Source: Hymenobacter convexus
GTDB lineage: Bacteria; Bacteroidota; Bacteroidia; Cytophagales; Hymenobacteraceae
Reading direction: 5' to 3'
Assembly (NCBI RefSeq): GCF_030580955.1
Contig: NZ_JAUQON010000007.1
Span: 124,001-188,000 of the forward strand
DNA: 64,000 bases
Both the position numbers and the translations under genes were made by a program. The notes under the pieces are model-generated. The model had not been told where the DNA came from. It made no database searches and saw nothing but the letters and a program-made list of their open reading frames with translations. This document shows, piece after piece, positions 28,501 through 36,499 of this stretch (within the stretch, counting starts at the first letter, position 1; the number at the start of each line of letters is the position of its first letter).

Positions 28501-29179
28501 TGCTCGTGGCCCGGGTCTGGTCCAGGGGCAGCACCAGCTGGAATAGGCGCGGGTTGTTGCCGGGCAGCTCAAACGTATTATTGGTGCCGGTGCCATTCAC
28601 GCGGGTGTTCAGCACAAAGGCCGTGGTGGTGTGGTAGGGCTGCACGATGGTGGAATACCAGTCGGGCACAATGCGTGCAAACACCTGCGAGCTGCCGTCG
28701 GCAAAATTCACCGTCAGGCGCAGGTTGTTGGCCGTGGCGGTGCCCACGCCCCCGCCCGTCACCAGCACGTACAGCGTCTGGGAGTTGACCGGCGAAGCCA
28801 TAGTGAGCGTACCCGAGTTGGTGCCCGTGAGGCGCAGGGCATTGCTACTCCCATACCCGGCCAGATTGAACCGGACGTTGGGCGTGCCCACGCTCAGAAA
28901 CGACTGCCCGAACGGCAAGCCCAGCGACGGGTGAAAAAAGCCGGCCGCCCCGCTCGTCGTGTAGTCAACCGACGGAAAGAAGTAGCCGCCGCCATCAATG
29001 TCGACGGCCGAGCCGCCAGCAGCCGTCTGGGCCGTGCCGTTGGCCACAATGTCTGCATTGAAGCTGCTGCCCGCCAGGGGCACCGGCTGCGGAATCACCT
29101 GGGCTTGGGCGGCGTAGCCGGCACCCAGTGCCACCGCCAGCGAAAGCAACCGGCGCAAAAAAGGTAAAGGTTTTTGCAT
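22580..29179 (-). CDS. Giant tandem-module (Ig-like/GEVED) surface protein with T9SS sorting domain
   Basis: A 2199-residue protein from MQKPLPFLRRLLSLAVALGA (signal peptide ending QAQ); a 29-codon upstream extension is open but would hide the signal peptide. Order: two N-terminal domains with ADIVANGTAQ ... VDIDGGGYFF and QDVVANGTSQ ... VDGAGYFLVSADY (to about 520); four Ig-like plus GEVED modules with CYC motifs near residues 613, 878, 1142 and 1396, spaced about 260; a Gly/Thr-rich repetitive beta region (about 1560-1900); and a T9SS type A domain (SVYPNPAHTSVTVLLP). It is a paralogue of the adjacent 835-residue protein, built by module duplication. Likely a large adhesin or surface-layer component; no enzyme motif is seen. 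Confidence 0.85.
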   Translation of the reverse strand: MQKPLPFLRRLLSLAVALGAGYAAQAQVIPQPVPLAGSSFNADIVANGTAQTAAGGSAVDIDGGGYFFPSVDYTTSGAAGFFHPSLGLPFGQSFLSVGTPNVRFNLAGYGSSNALRLTGTNSGTLTMASPVNSQTLYVLVTGGGVGTATANNLRLTVNFADGSSQVFARIVPDWYSTIVQPYHTTTAFVLNTRVNGTGTNNTFELPGNNPRLFQLVLPLDQTRATSSAVTSIQVDKIVSTGIIHVLAVSGGGGAYAPVALTLPAAGTPSANSATGQDVVANGTSQSSPNNSATDVDGAGYFLVSADYTKSTTGTPLSVTQGLPLNGSIPSLTVPGLTYQLQPYTGVNALQIRGAASGTLAFATPTSATEVYVLANTVVTSGLPGAGTMVVNFSDGTSHSFSPTFYNWFTTTGVAAPTYVGYSPNARVQGYTSGGASNTTNAITSYISTTTGVASNTPNLFEFKLALSPAEYGKTVTGVTVTGLSNTILSVLAASINPGAPTTCALSSGGLSVAANSATACASTSLNLVLTGVPPQLGYTYQWQYQKGSGTAWANIPTTASTTEPVTTNATSATCTLTNQTAATSYRCVVTCANGTSVTSGELAVGQTDVINCYCNPPQSTTNSSCGVNGTITAVNLNGGSGLAQTGISCPTAPYGSFGIVPTATATGTLTQATAYTLTVNVSNASRVAAWFDANQNGVFEASEYLTAGTTTGAGTVTLSIPAALTAGAAVGTTKLRIRSESNSGSVLTNSANTCAATVYGETLDYTLTVTAGMACAGAPAATTATSTATSVCGGTGFTLDATGITTGVTGLSYQWQSSPAGANNFTNLGSAQAASTYAVSSIAASTDYRLVVTCTASGQSTTSSIISVTRAYLNCYCTVLSTGTNEYIKSVTFPGTSGFTNTTGANSTNGTGDFTGNSTYTTTLNQGATYANGVSLTARVNSNGAQGGMWIDYDHSGTFDAGEYIALGNADLPSRDVILTTTLTVPLTALTGPTRVRVRWRNSSIAATDACTTNTAAGCVNGCVWYGETEDYLITIAAPATCTAPPSSIAATASTANACANSSFTLSTNSIPTTLGGYTFQWQSSPAGAGTFANISGATTQNYTVASQTAATDYQLVVSCQYGGTPVTSNVVSVGQNAFDQCYCTTSSTSGCTNYGSISNVSIGTLNNSSGCAASAYTLYPASTATTNLNAGTSTPLSLTIANAGAGYRYGVWIDFNQNGTFDASEFVASSTTSTTASPTATVVIPATALAGATRMRVRTKAGITSYGDFGAGDACVAQFDGETEDYTVTIVAPTACAGAPAALVASGTASSVCAGSSFTLSASNPGNITGLNYQWQSSPAGTGTFANIGGATALSYTVASQTAATDYRLQVTCTASGQTTSSNVVAVGQNNFANCYCTPTGGDCSNEYIRGVTLNTLSNVGTGTTGTGCTSGGYVNYTANPALTTTLSQGITYALGLNLRINSNPAGAGVWLDFNQNGIFEASEYTSVYSNTTLTGANDVSASANITIPATALTGPTRMRVRSANSTVSISAGSACTNNYFGEVEDYLVTISSSLPDLTVSTAATIPAGTYNNVTVTGTGTGTLTGATAVNGTLAVLPGGTLNTACQPLTGPGTFALAAGATLNICDPAGITLSGATGAIQLATRKFSIAGTYGYNGSAAQVTGSGLPAQVRNLTVNNPAGLTLSQPVALRRLLTLTSGNLLGGQNLTLRSDADSTALVAVGASGGTVTGAATVQRYISPATNAGLGYRHFAAPVTNTTVADLTTASFSPSVSQGAAYNASATPGTVTPFPNVFGYSEAQQATSPATSYSVFDRGWLAPTSTADPLTSGKGYTVNLAAGQMVDFVGTLGTGNVSQALTRGTTPDAGWNLLGNPYPSTLNWDNVTIPAGVDAAVYVYQSTSQYAGSYTSYTNGLGTGTRSATIGMGQGFFVRVSPGTTAATFTLTNAARSTDFGTGGSFQRGNDPRARVRLALENTGATLSDAAYVYFENGATAGIDARYDAVKLANPTGLGLAAVAAGTELAINGLPLTSTATVVPLTVNVPQAGTYTLRADELLNLPAGPVYLRDALTGQQIDLLQQASYRFSTTGTASIAGRFTLNFSPMASPLAAQLGLTAASVSVYPNPAHTSVTVLLPAVPGAKEAQLTLFNSLGQRVREQTVALSAAGAQTVLSVKDLAAGVYTLHLQVAGQGAVTRRVVVE

Positions 29180-29717
29180 AAAAGAAGAAAGAGTTAAGAA
29201 ATGTAAGTCAATGGCTGACAAGGCCAGACCCGACGCTATAGAACAGTAGTTGTTCTTTTCACCCAACGAAGAATCGTTAGCCGGCTAAATGTAAAATCAA
29301 ATTTTAACGACCAAAAAACTTCACATTTAGAATTTGTTAACTTATTCTTTTAATAATGGATAGTTCGTTATTTTTTATTTCTCCAATGAATGAATTTCAT
29401 AAAACCAACGCGATAAATAATATTTTGCTAAAACCATTTATTAAACTAAAAATCAGCGCGTAGTGTATTTCGCAATCAGGGTCTTTATTTTAGTTAAATT
29501 ATTTCAACCATTATTTATATTATTACAAATTCAGGCCATCGCCATGCAGCTTCACTGCTGGCGGGCTTCTACCATCAACGCTCCGCCAACCGCCCTTTTG
29601 AACTACCCAAACAGTAACCCAACGCACGCAAAAGGGCCGCCCTAAAAAGGACGGCCCCTGGCAAATCCCCGGCATAGACGCAGCCAAACAAATCAGCCGC
29701 GCAATCCTGACTACTAC
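29180..29717. other. AT-rich intergenic region upstream of the giant surface protein
   Basis: A 538-base gap. 29270-29560 is strikingly AT-rich against the GC-rich genome. It contains the perfect 12-base palindrome TTAGCCGGCTAA (29277-29288), about 100 bases upstream of the giant gene's start codon. No TAnnTTTG match in a sensible place was found, so the promoter is not located. The right end holds the cysK terminator. No believable gene. Confidence 0.5.
29630..29659 (-). terminator. Terminator after cysK
   Basis: On the minus strand GGGGCCGTCC, a T-rich loop, and AGGGCGGCCC are followed by TTTTG. It lies about 58 bases past the cysK stop. Confidence 0.75.
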
Positions 29718-30641
29718 TTACACAAACAAGCCCTCTACCGACAAATACCGCTCGCCGGTATCGTAGCAGAAGGTGAGCACGCGGCTCCCCTGCGGCATGT
29801 CGGGCAGCTTTTTGGCAATGGCCGCCAACGACGCCCCCGACGACACGCCCACGAACATTCCTTCCTCGCGGGCGGCGCGGCGCGTCATCTCGTACGCTTC
29901 CTGCTGGCTTACCTGAATGGCGCCGTCCAGCACGTTCACGTGCAGGTTTTCGGGAATGAAGCCCGCGCCGATGCCCTGGATGGGGTGCGGCCCCGGCGCC
30001 CCGCCGCTGATGACGGGCGACGCCTCGGGCTCCACCGCAAAGGTTTTCATCTTGGGGAAGTGGGGCTTGAGCACCTCCGTGACGGCCGTGATGTGGCCGC
30101 CGGTGCCCACGCCCGTGATGTGGAAGTCGAAGCCTTCGGGCGCATCGCGCAGGATTTCCTGGGCCGTGGTTTCGGCGTGGATTTTCGGGTTGGCAGGGTT
30201 CGAAAACTGCATGGGCAGCCAGGCGCCAGGCGTGCTGGCCACAATTTCACGGGCTCGCTCGATGGCGCCCTTCATGCCTTTTTCGCGGGGCGTGAGCTCC
30301 AAGTTGGCACCGTAAGCAGCCATCAGGCGGCGGCGCTCGATGCTCATGCTCTCGGGCATCACCAGCGTCAGCTTGTAGCCTTTCACGGCGGCCACCAGGG
30401 CCAGGCCCACACCGGTGTTGCCGGAGGTGGGCTCCACAATCAGGCTGTCTTTGGTGAGCAGGCCGTCGCGCTCGGCTTGCTCAATCATGCTCAGGGCAAT
30501 GCGGTCTTTGATGGAACCGCCGGGGTTGGCGCGCTCCAGCTTCACCCACACCTCCACGTCGGGGCGAACGGTGGCGAATATTCGGTTGAGGCGCACCAGC
30601 GGCGTGTTGCCAATGGTGTCGAGAATGGTATTGGCTTTCAT
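29718..30641 (-). CDS. cysK: Cysteine synthase (O-acetylserine sulfhydrylase)
   Basis: A 307-residue protein from MKANTILDTIGNTPLVRLNR; a 69-codon open extension upstream runs through a palindromic repeat and is rejected. PLP-lysine is in NPGGSIKDR (Lys about residue 44). PTSGNTG binds the substrate carboxylate, GVGTGGHI binds the PLP phosphate, and SGGAPGPHPIQGIGAGFIP is family-typical. It replaces the acetyl group of O-acetylserine with sulfide to give cysteine. Upstream on the same strand lies the serine acetyltransferase gene, separated by a 71-bp palindrome, so the last two steps of cysteine synthesis are encoded together. Confidence 0.95.
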   Translation of the reverse strand: MKANTILDTIGNTPLVRLNRIFATVRPDVEVWVKLERANPGGSIKDRIALSMIEQAERDGLLTKDSLIVEPTSGNTGVGLALVAAVKGYKLTLVMPESMSIERRRLMAAYGANLELTPREKGMKGAIERAREIVASTPGAWLPMQFSNPANPKIHAETTAQEILRDAPEGFDFHITGVGTGGHITAVTEVLKPHFPKMKTFAVEPEASPVISGGAPGPHPIQGIGAGFIPENLHVNVLDGAIQVSQQEAYEMTRRAAREEGMFVGVSSGASLAAIAKKLPDMPQGSRVLTFCYDTGERYLSVEGLFV

Positions 30642-30670
30642 GTGATGAAGTGGTGTGATGTTTAGGTATT

Positions 30671-30741
30671 TGTAGCATGGACTCTGCGAGTCCGCGCATT
30701 GGTCGTTCAAAAACGCGCGGACTCGCAGAGTCCACGCTACA
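30671..30741. repeat. Inverted repeat, type C, between cysE and cysK
   Basis: TGTAGCATGGACTCTGCGAG on the left and its near-perfect reverse complement (ending CCACGCTACA) on the right enclose a 17-base centre. Each arm also holds the palindrome GGACTC-TGC-GAGTCC, again a hairpin within a hairpin. It starts 1 base after the cysE stop codon. Confidence 0.8.
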
Positions 30742-30742
30742 A

Positions 30743-31576
30743 TCAAATTGAAAAAACCAACTCCGCGGCGGGGTCCACGCTGCGGGAGATGTTGATGTGG
30801 GCGCGGTGATACACGCGGGAGTGCGAGGGTACGCTCTCGGTCAGCCACACGTTGCCGCCGATGACGCTATGTGCGCCCACTACCGTACTGCCGCCCAGGA
30901 TGGTAGCCCCGGCGTAAATCACCACATGGTCTTCGATGGTGGGGTGGCGCTTCTGGCCCTGCAGGCCCTTGGTCACGCTCATGGCGCCCAGGGTTACGCC
31001 CTGGTAAATCTGCACATTGGCCCCGATGATGGCCGTTTCGCCGATGACGAGGCCCGTGCCGTGGTCGATGCAGAAAGCCGGGCCGATGTGCGCGCCGGGG
31101 TGAATGTCGACGCCCGTGCGCTGGTGGGCGTGCTCGCTCAGCAGGCGCGGCAGGCGCGGCAGCCCGCGCTGGTGCAGGGCATGGGCAATGCGGTAGAGCG
31201 CCGTGGCGTAGAAACCGGGGTAGGAACCGATGATTTCGGCCAGGCCCTGGGCGGCGGGGTCGCTGGCCAGAATGGCGGTGGCATCGCGCAGCAGGGCGGC
31301 ACGCAGGGCCGGCAGTTGGGAAGTGAACTCGTCGGCCAGCTCGGCGGCGGGGGCCGGCAGGGCCGGCACCTTGGCCAGCAGCACGGCCAGTTCGGAGCGG
31401 AAATGGTAGAGCTCGGCGGCCACTACGTCGGCATTGGGGAGGGGCCGTTCGGCCCGGTACGGGAACAGCAGGCCCAACAGGCCATCGGCCAGGGCGCAAA
31501 AGGCGGCGCCGGGCAGGGCATCGGGCACGGAAGCATGGGCCTGGGCCAGCTCGATAGCGAAAGATTCGGGAAGCAC
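30743..31576 (-). CDS. cysE: Serine O-acetyltransferase
   Basis: A 277-residue protein of the longer EpsC/CysE form. The N-terminal half is helical. From about residue 165 a left-handed beta helix of hexapeptide repeats is visible: GVDIHPGAHIGPAFCIDHGT (with the catalytic His-Asp), GLVIGETAIIGANVQIYQGV and TLGGS-type turns. KRHPTIEDHVVIYAGATILG is highly conserved. It makes O-acetylserine from serine and acetyl-CoA for the cysK product encoded next. The acidic/hydrophobic C-terminus ending LVFSI could be the tail that docks into CysK's active site (Ile is the usual last residue); this is inference from the family. Confidence 0.93.
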   Translation of the reverse strand: MLPESFAIELAQAHASVPDALPGAAFCALADGLLGLLFPYRAERPLPNADVVAAELYHFRSELAVLLAKVPALPAPAAELADEFTSQLPALRAALLRDATAILASDPAAQGLAEIIGSYPGFYATALYRIAHALHQRGLPRLPRLLSEHAHQRTGVDIHPGAHIGPAFCIDHGTGLVIGETAIIGANVQIYQGVTLGAMSVTKGLQGQKRHPTIEDHVVIYAGATILGGSTVVGAHSVIGGNVWLTESVPSHSRVYHRAHINISRSVDPAAELVFSI

Positions 31577-31747
31577 GGAAACAGAAAAAAGGAAGGTGAT
31601 GAAGCGGGGAGTTTAACCAGGCGGGCCGGCGAAGGTTTTCGGCCAGCCGCAGCAACGGCCGGGCGGCTTCGGCCGTTAAGAAACGGCCGGCGGCCCCCGC
31701 GGCTCCCGGCCAAAAGATACTCCTCCCCTTTCTTAATCCAACACCTC

Positions 31748-32089
31748 ATGGCCGATACCACCATCATCAAAGTCGATTCGCAGCATTCGCCCAAAGGCCC
31801 CGACGGCGAGAAATACCTGGCCTCGGGCAAGCACGTGGCCATGCGCATGTGGGAAAACGAAGAGCCCGGCGAAGCCAAAGCCCCCGCCACGCGCCCCTAC
31901 GAAACCGTGGGCTACGTGCTCAGCGGCCGGGCTGAATTTCACCTGGCCGGCCAGATGGTGCTGCTGGAGCCCGGCAACTCCTGGGTGGTGCCCCAGGGCG
32001 CCGAGCACACCTACAAGATTCTCGAAACCTTCTCGGCCGTGGAGGCCACGTCGCCCCCGGCGCAGGTGCACGGCCGCGAGGGGAAGTAG
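31748..32089 (+). CDS. Small cupin-domain protein
   Basis: A 113-residue single-domain protein starting MADTTIIKVDSQHSPKG. A conserved-barrel cupin is visible: VGYVLSGRAEFHLAGQMVLL followed by PGNSWVVPQGAEHTYKIL, which supplies the second-motif His. The first cupin motif has no His-x-His (ETVGYVLSG), so metal binding is doubtful. Role unknown; small cupins of this sort are often sugar- or stress-related. It is transcribed divergently from cysE across a GC-rich gap containing several inverted repeats. Confidence 0.75.
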   Translation: MADTTIIKVDSQHSPKGPDGEKYLASGKHVAMRMWENEEPGEAKAPATRPYETVGYVLSGRAEFHLAGQMVLLEPGNSWVVPQGAEHTYKILETFSAVEATSPPAQVHGREGK

Positions 32090-32113
32090 GGTTAAAAGCT
32101 ACATTGGCCGCAA

Positions 32114-32216
32114 AAACCGCCTGTCATCCTGAGCGCAGCGAAGGACCTTCTCACGTCAGAACCTGTTGTTCAAACGTGAGAAAGTCCTTCGCTGCGCTCA
32201 GGATGACAGGCGGTTT
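32114..32216. repeat. REPIN-like inverted repeat, type A (copy 2)
   Basis: AAACCGCCTGTCATCCTGAG... and the matching right arm ...GGATGACAGGCGGTTT. The pairing continues into the flanks (AAACCGCC/GGCGGTTT). It lies between the cupin gene and the convergent kinase gene, 4 bases before the kinase stop codon. Confidence 0.88.
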
Positions 32217-32220
32217 CCGT

Positions 32221-35200
32221 TTACTCCTGCCCCACTCCAACCGCTTCCTGCCGGCGCGGCCCCAGCACCCAGTCGTACACCATCTTCACCAGTGAAGCCT
32301 CCTGAAAAGGCTTGGTGATGTAGTCGTTCATGCCCGCAGCGAGGCACTTTTCGCGCTCGCCCTCAATGGCATTGGCGGTGAGGGCGATGATGGGCACGGC
32401 CGGCCCCAGCGCCTCCCGGATGAGGATGGTGGCCTCGTAGCCGTTCATGACGGGCATTTGCACGTCCATCAGAATCAGGTCGAAGGCTTGGGCGCGGGCC
32501 AGTTCGACGGCTATTTCGCCGTTGCCGGCTTCCGTCACTTCCAGCTCGGCATTGCTCAGGAAAATAGACGCCAGCATGCGGTTGAATACATTGTCTTCTA
32601 CCAGCAGCACCTGCTTGCCGCGCAGGGCGTGCTGCAGGCCGGCAATGTCGGCGCCCTCCTTTTGGGGCACGTCGTGCACTCCCCCCACGGGCAGGTGCAG
32701 CACGAAGCGGCTGGTGGTGCCGTGGTGTTTCCGGCTTTCGATGTGCAGCTCGCCGCCCAGCAGCTCCACCAGCTTCTTGCTGATGCCCAGCCCCAGCCCC
32801 GTGCCGCCAAACTGCCGCGTAACCGACGAATCTTCCTGGCTGAACTCATCAAACACCTGCGCCAGGTACTCCGCATCGATGCCAATGCCGGTGTCCCGGA
32901 CCGTAAATTCAACCATGGCTTCGCCCGTGGCCGTGTAGCCGCGCAGCGCGCAGGAAGAATGCACGGTGCCTCGCTCAGTGAATTTTACGGAGTTGCCGGC
33001 CAGGTTCAGCAGCACCTGGGTGATGCGGTAGGGGTCGCCGAGCAGCACGGCGGGCATGGCGGCGTCGCAGTGCGTCACGAAATTCAGGCCTTTTTCGGCG
33101 GCTTTGTAGTGCAGGGTTTTCTCCACCTGCGCGCACACCTGGCACACGCTAAAGCCGATTTTCTCCACGGCCAACCGGCCCGATTCAATTTTGGAAAGGT
33201 CCAGAATGTCGTTGATGATGACCAGCAGGTTTTCGGCCGACGACGTGATGGCGTGCAAATAGCTGGCCTGCGGGGTACTGAGGTCGGTTTTGGCCAGCAG
33301 CTGGCTCATGCCCAGAATGGCGTTCATGGGCGTGCGAATTTCGTGGCTCATGTTGGCCAGAAAATTCTGCTTGGCCTGGGTGCTGATTTCGGCCAGGCCC
33401 TTGGCCTCGCGCAGGCTGGTTTCGAGGTGTTTCTGGGGCGTCACGTCGAGGTAGATGCCGATGGAGCCCACCAGCCGCTGGTCGTTGTCGTAGAGCGGGG
33501 CGCCGCTCACCAGCAGCCATTTCACTTCGCCGTTTTTGGTGGTCACGGCTATTTCGTAAGAGTCGGCAATGCCGTCCTGGCGCATTTCGAGCTTGCTTTC
33601 CACCAGTTCCAGGTCGTCGCCGGAGAGCAGTAATGGCGAGAGCTTGCGGCCCTTTAGCTCGTCGGTGCAGAAGCCGGTCATGTCGCAGAAGCTCTGGTTG
33701 GCATACAGCAGGTAGTCGTCCAAATCGGCCTCTACCAGGCCCAGCGACATATTTTCGATGATGCCGCGGTATTTCTCCTCGCGGCGCTTGAGGTCTTCCT
33801 CGGCGCGGGCGCGGGCCGTAATGTCTTCATACTTCCAGAGGTGGCCGATGTAGCGGTGCTGGTCGAAAATCGGGGCGAAGTCGCGCTGCAGAATCCGGCC
33901 GTCGCGCAGGGTCAGCACATCGCCCGCCACGGGCTTGCGGCGGCGCAGCAGCGCCGTGATGCGCGCCACGTACTGGTTGGGGTGTTGCACCAGGTCGCGC
34001 ACGCCTTCGGCCAGGGTGGTTCCCTCCTGCCCCATCAAGTTCTCGGGGGGCGCGGGCACGTGCAGCAGGCGGGCAAAAGCTTGGTTGGCCAGCACAATGT
34101 GCCGGTTTTCATCTTCCAGCACCACGCCCTCGTGGAAGTTGGCGATGACGGCCGTGAGGCGCTGGTTGGAAGTATCGAGGGCTTCGCGGGCCTTTTTCAG
34201 CTCCGAAATATCGGTGTGGGTGCCCGTGAAAATCAGCGGCTCGCCGTCGGGCCCGCGCTTGGTAATGAGGGCCCGGCTCAGCACCCACTTGTAGCTGCCG
34301 TCTTTGCAGCGCATCCGAAACTCGACGGCCATCATCGGCGCCTCGCCGCGCAGGTAGGCCCAGGCGCTGCGCTGGGCCGGCTCCAGGTCGTCGGGGTGCA
34401 TGTGGGTGAGCCAGCTGTTGTAGTCGTTCGGAAACTCCTCCTCGGTGTAGCCGCCCAGCATGGCCCGGTAATCGGCCGAGTAAAAAACGGCGTTCGAGCG
34501 CATGTCGCGCTCCCAGGTGCCATCGCCGAAGCCTTCAATGGCCAGGTGCCAGCGCAGTTCCCTTTCGCGCAGGGCCGTTAGGGCTTGTTTCAGGGGCGTA
34601 ATATCCTGCAGAATGCCGCTGTAGGTGACACCTCCGGCATCGCGGCTGGTGACCACCGCATTGCCCCGGAACCAGCGCAACGGCCGTCCGGGCACCACTA
34701 CCCGCCCTTCGTAAGACCACGGGGTTTGGGTGCGGTTGGCCTCGGCAATGGACTCGCGCAGGTTTTGGATATCGTCGGGGTGCACGTAGCTCAGCACGCG
34801 TTCTACTTCCGAGGGCTGAATATCGAATAGCTCGAACAGCTTGGGGCTGACGTACAGGAAATGGCCGGTGCCATCCGCGTTTTCGCGCCACTCATAAAGC
34901 ACGCCGGGCACGTTCTCAGCCAGCGCCCGAAACCGGTTTTCGCTCTCGGCCAGATTCGACTGGGCCTCTTTCCACTCCGAAATATTTTCCAGCAGCCCGG
35001 CCATCACCATTTCGCCCCGCTCGTTGTAGATGGGCTGCACCTTCACCCGAATCCAGCGGGCGGCGGCCTTCGGGTGGTGGCTGCGCACCTCGTAGTGAAA
35101 CGGCAGCCGCGCCTGCAGGCTTTCCTCAATGTACCGAAGGGTCTTCTCATCGTCCAGCCCCGGCCGCAGGAACGCGGCCGGCGGCAGCCCCACCACCTCG

Positions 35201-35445
35201 TGCGGCTCGAAGCCGCACAGGGTGGTGAAGCCCTTGTTCACCCACGTCACCCGGAAATCGGTATCGGTGAGCACCACGGCCGTGTACATTTCCTCCATCA
35301 GCTGCAACAGCTCCTGCTGGTTGGGCAGCTCCGGAGGGGTGGCGCCGGGCGATACCGTGGCCTGGGCCAGGGCCGCTCGTAGCACCGCATTCTCGGCCTG
35401 TTGCTGGGCCAGTGCGTTTTCTAGCTCTGCTCGGGTCATGGGCAT
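32221..35445 (-). CDS. Hybrid sensor histidine kinase with five PAS domains and a receiver
   Basis: About 1074 residues from MPMTRAELENALAQQQAENA, a short N-terminal coiled coil; an 18-codon extension is also open. No membrane segment or signal peptide is seen, so it is cytosolic. Five PAS/PAC units follow at about 45-160, 165-285, 290-415, 420-540 and 545-665. The HisKA helix carries the phospho-His in NFLANMSHEIRTPMNAIL (about 690). The HATPase has its N box near QVLLNLAGNSVKFTE, then DTGIGI and GGTGLGLGIS. The C-terminal receiver holds the phospho-Asp in DLILMDVQMPVMNG and Lys in YITKPF. It probably integrates redox, light or small-molecule cues. No separate response regulator or Hpt gene is adjacent, so its output partner is unknown. 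Confidence 0.93.
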   Translation of the reverse strand: MPMTRAELENALAQQQAENAVLRAALAQATVSPGATPPELPNQQELLQLMEEMYTAVVLTDTDFRVTWVNKGFTTLCGFEPHEVVGLPPAAFLRPGLDDEKTLRYIEESLQARLPFHYEVRSHHPKAAARWIRVKVQPIYNERGEMVMAGLLENISEWKEAQSNLAESENRFRALAENVPGVLYEWRENADGTGHFLYVSPKLFELFDIQPSEVERVLSYVHPDDIQNLRESIAEANRTQTPWSYEGRVVVPGRPLRWFRGNAVVTSRDAGGVTYSGILQDITPLKQALTALRERELRWHLAIEGFGDGTWERDMRSNAVFYSADYRAMLGGYTEEEFPNDYNSWLTHMHPDDLEPAQRSAWAYLRGEAPMMAVEFRMRCKDGSYKWVLSRALITKRGPDGEPLIFTGTHTDISELKKAREALDTSNQRLTAVIANFHEGVVLEDENRHIVLANQAFARLLHVPAPPENLMGQEGTTLAEGVRDLVQHPNQYVARITALLRRRKPVAGDVLTLRDGRILQRDFAPIFDQHRYIGHLWKYEDITARARAEEDLKRREEKYRGIIENMSLGLVEADLDDYLLYANQSFCDMTGFCTDELKGRKLSPLLLSGDDLELVESKLEMRQDGIADSYEIAVTTKNGEVKWLLVSGAPLYDNDQRLVGSIGIYLDVTPQKHLETSLREAKGLAEISTQAKQNFLANMSHEIRTPMNAILGMSQLLAKTDLSTPQASYLHAITSSAENLLVIINDILDLSKIESGRLAVEKIGFSVCQVCAQVEKTLHYKAAEKGLNFVTHCDAAMPAVLLGDPYRITQVLLNLAGNSVKFTERGTVHSSCALRGYTATGEAMVEFTVRDTGIGIDAEYLAQVFDEFSQEDSSVTRQFGGTGLGLGISKKLVELLGGELHIESRKHHGTTSRFVLHLPVGGVHDVPQKEGADIAGLQHALRGKQVLLVEDNVFNRMLASIFLSNAELEVTEAGNGEIAVELARAQAFDLILMDVQMPVMNGYEATILIREALGPAVPIIALTANAIEGEREKCLAAGMNDYITKPFQEASLVKMVYDWVLGPRRQEAVGVGQE

Positions 35446-35646
35446 GGGCACGGAGGTGGCGGGTTGGCACTCAAAAAAGGGGGCCGCCGCGTAGAGCACC
35501 CGAGCGGGCCATCAGCGCAGCGCTCCGGCCAATGGCTGTAGGCTTGCAATCAAATTACGTTCAAGCGGTCTAAGTAGATGCCCTCAACCAGCTTCTGCTA
35601 TAGCCACTTGCTTCATTGAGCACCTGATATTGGCTTAAGACGGTGG

Positions 35647-36462
35647 TTAATTGGGCAGCGTGCGCACGTAGCTGTGCGACACGGGCACCGGGCCGTTCAC
35701 GCCCTTCTGGGCCAGCGCCTGCTGTATCTGCTCGATGAGGCGGGCCTGGGCGCCGCCGTTGTGGCCGGCCGCCGTGTAGGCCCGGAAGGCCACCGTCATG
35801 CCGCCGGGCTTGAGTCCCGTGACCACCACCTGCGGCGCGGGCGCGGGCAGCACCTGCTCGTCGGCCTGCATGAGAGGCACGGCCCAGCCGCGCAGCTCGT
35901 CCAGCTGGGTGCTGTTGTCGACTTCGGCCACAATCTCCACCAGGGCTTTGTTCTGGGCCGTTTTATTCACAATGACGTTGTTCGACGTGGCCCCGTTGGG
36001 CAGGATGACGGTATCGCCCTGCGGCGTGACGAGGATGGTGTTGAAAATCTGGATTTCCTTCACCTCACCCGATTTGCCCTGCGACTCAATGGTATCGCCC
36101 ACCACGTAGGGCTTGAAAATCAGAATCAATACCCCGCCCGCGAAGTTGGCCAGCGTGCCCTGCAAGGCCAGCCCCACCGCCAGGCCCGCCGCTCCCAGAA
36201 TGGCCACAAACGAGGTGGTTTCGAAGCCCACCATGCCCGCCACCGAAATCAGCAGCAGCACCTTGAGCACAATATTGACCAGGCTGGTCATAAACGAAGC
36301 CAGCGACACATCGAGCCGCCGGGTGGCCGTGGCAATCAGCCGACTGGCCCACCCAATGAGCCACCAGCCCACCAGCAGCGCCACAGCGGCCATTAGCACA
36401 CGGGGCAGGTAGAGGAGGACGAGCGTTTGCAACTGCTGGGCGTAGGTAGCGACTTGGTTCAT
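35647..36462 (-). CDS. mscS: Small-conductance mechanosensitive channel (MscS family)
   Basis: A 271-residue protein, close to E. coli MscS in length. Three membrane helices are visible: residues about 15-40, 55-85, and the pore helix GAAGLAVGLALQGTLANFAGG, the Gly/Ala-packed TM3 of the family. After it come FKPYVVGDTIE, then VILPNGATSNNVIVN, the conserved start of the cytoplasmic vestibule. It releases solutes when the membrane is stretched by hypo-osmotic shock. Monocistronic, in its own interval bounded by a type B repeat upstream. Confidence 0.93.
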   Translation of the reverse strand: MNQVATYAQQLQTLVLLYLPRVLMAAVALLVGWWLIGWASRLIATATRRLDVSLASFMTSLVNIVLKVLLLISVAGMVGFETTSFVAILGAAGLAVGLALQGTLANFAGGVLILIFKPYVVGDTIESQGKSGEVKEIQIFNTILVTPQGDTVILPNGATSNNVIVNKTAQNKALVEIVAEVDNSTQLDELRGWAVPLMQADEQVLPAPAPQVVVTGLKPGGMTVAFRAYTAAGHNGGAQARLIEQIQQALAQKGVNGPVPVSHSYVRTLPN

Positions 36463-36499
36463 AGCAGGAAAGAAGGAATAACGATTGATATAAAAAGAA

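Noticed and set aside
29463..29645. 60-residue plus-strand ORF in the AT-rich spacer
   Set aside because: No promoter, no family resemblance, and its end overlaps the cysK terminator.
30642..30848. 69-codon N-terminal extension of cysK
   Set aside because: It translates the type C palindrome and the intergenic region; CysK starts at MKANTILDTIGNTPLV in the usual position.
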